This document shows positions 63,141 through 64,000 of a DNA stretch of 64,000 nt, piece after piece. Source of the DNA: Prionace glauca (lineage: Eukaryota; Chordata; Chondrichthyes; Carcharhiniformes; Carcharhinidae); NCBI GenBank assembly GCA_037974335.1, contig CM075760.1, forward strand, positions 64,176,515 to 64,240,514. Reading direction: 5' to 3'. Made by a program: the position numbers and the translations under genes. Under the pieces are notes generated by a model. That model ran no database searches, had not been told where the DNA came from, and worked only from the letters and a program-made list of their open reading frames with translations. Every line of letters starts with the position of its first letter. The first letter of the stretch is position 1.

Positions 63141-63930
63141 GCCTGTGAGGGAGCAAAAATAATCGTATCTCTTAGTGATAACCACATTTTTTACTCTTCC
63201 CTCATGTGAGTGTGATCACTATTTGTGAAGGAATATTTCAGACATCAGATCTGTTTTTTTAATTTAACTTGTCGAGTTTAAACAGATTAAATCCTCAATC
63301 AGATTAACATTCAGTGGAATATCAGCCTGTTCACAGATACTTTATTAATTGTGACATCAGAACTTTCAGAACTAATTCTGAAATGAAATGTCTTATTTTA
63401 TTGTAGTTAAGTACAGCCGGAGTTATGAATGTTCAAAAAGTTTTATTCATATGTTATTTTATTCAGTTTTATTCAACTGTTAAAATTCTTAAAATAAATC
63501 GCTATGTTGAGTTGAAACTGATCAATAAGTGACGGTTTATCTGGTTTTTCTGTCATGAACATTTCATTGTAAACAGTGAGGTATTTATGTAAATAAATAC
63601 AAGAATAGCAATTCCAAATTAGATTGTTGACTGACAAAAACACAACAAATATTTCCCCACCAACACAGCACAGAAATAGAGACAACCATGCAAATCAATC
63701 AACGGATTCCAGTAATGATTGTTTTTCAACAATATTTATTCATCAGTAATGTGAGGAAAAATATCATGATGATATCTATGTTCAGAATTAGGAAATAATC
63801 CCTCTGATCCCGAAATGTAATGACACAGAAAACACAGAACATCTCCTGTGTTTCATCTCTTTCTCTGTCTTTCTCCTGTCTGGTTCTGCGTCTTGTCTCT
63901 CCACGATGGTTCATCGTCTTCACTCCACAG
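63140..63930. other. no gene recognised
   Basis: AT-rich sequence with short open frames but no recognised domain or repeat. Confidence 0.4.
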
Positions 63931-63934
63931 CAAA

Positions 63935-64000
63935 AGAACATAAGAACGTAAGAAATGGGAGCAGGAGTAGGCCATCTAGCCCCTCGAGCCTGCCCCGGGC
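63935..64000 (-). mobile_element. CR1 LINE 3' tail (subfamily A), cut by window end
   Basis: AACATAAGAACGTAAGAAATGGG followed by CAGGAGTAGGCCATCTAGCC, the same 3' end as at 16971 and 27937. The rest lies beyond the window. Confidence 0.9.

Overview
This window is vertebrate nuclear DNA, almost certainly from a shark or other elasmobranch. The decisive evidence is a complete IgM heavy-chain constant region on the minus strand. It has CH1 to CH4, the secretory tail ending VNSCQ, and two membrane exons, all in a cartilaginous-fish style. A split GPR139-like receptor gene and a dense load of CR1-clade LINEs and tRNA-derived SINEs of the kind common in sharks agree with this. Genes have introns with GT/AG splice sites, and nothing looks prokaryotic.

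Layout. (1) 1-16 kb is a tRNA gene cluster with Gln, Gly, Asn, Glu, Val, Thr and Lys genes plus several tRNA relics. It is built as a large inverted duplication: arms at 478-4019 and 12693-16133 carry the same tRNAs in mirror order. The 8.7 kb spacer contains a second, direct duplication of a Glu-Val block. (2) 16-30 kb is mostly repeats: CR1 fragments in both orientations, SINEs, two unrelated 52-bp minisatellites, and an old Ty3/Gypsy-like fossil. Two CpG-rich, TATA-less promoter-like islands lie at 19.3-19.95 kb and 22.6-23.0 kb; the first carries a 33-bp array of YY1-like sites. (3) 30.2-36.7 kb holds a two-exon GPR139-like G-protein-coupled receptor on the minus strand. Its 5.4 kb intron is filled with LINE pieces, an unusual alternating hairpin array, and a Penelope-like remnant. 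(4) 39.6-50.7 kb holds the IgM constant region on the minus strand: CH1, CH2, CH3, CH4 and secretory tail, TM1, TM2. A 3.25 kb antisense CR1 element sits in the CH4-TM1 intron. (5) 50.7-64 kb is repeat-rich sequence upstream of CH1. It contains pyrimidine-rich and GAGT-type satellites, a nearly intact 4.3 kb two-ORF CR1 element (53.65-57.98 kb), and older SINE/LINE debris. I could not find V, D or J segments there.

How the parts work together. The IgM exons keep phase throughout: every CH exon starts by completing a split codon. The secreted form ends inside CH4, with AATAAA signals 28-42 bases past the stop. The membrane form would splice from a cryptic GT donor inside CH4 (46316/46315) to TM1 at 40317, rebuilding an Asp codon, as in mammalian IgM. 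The LINEs mainly expand introns. The SINEs share their 3' ends with CR1-type LINEs, consistent with being mobilised by them. Boundaries of old repeats are approximate because they were placed by eye.
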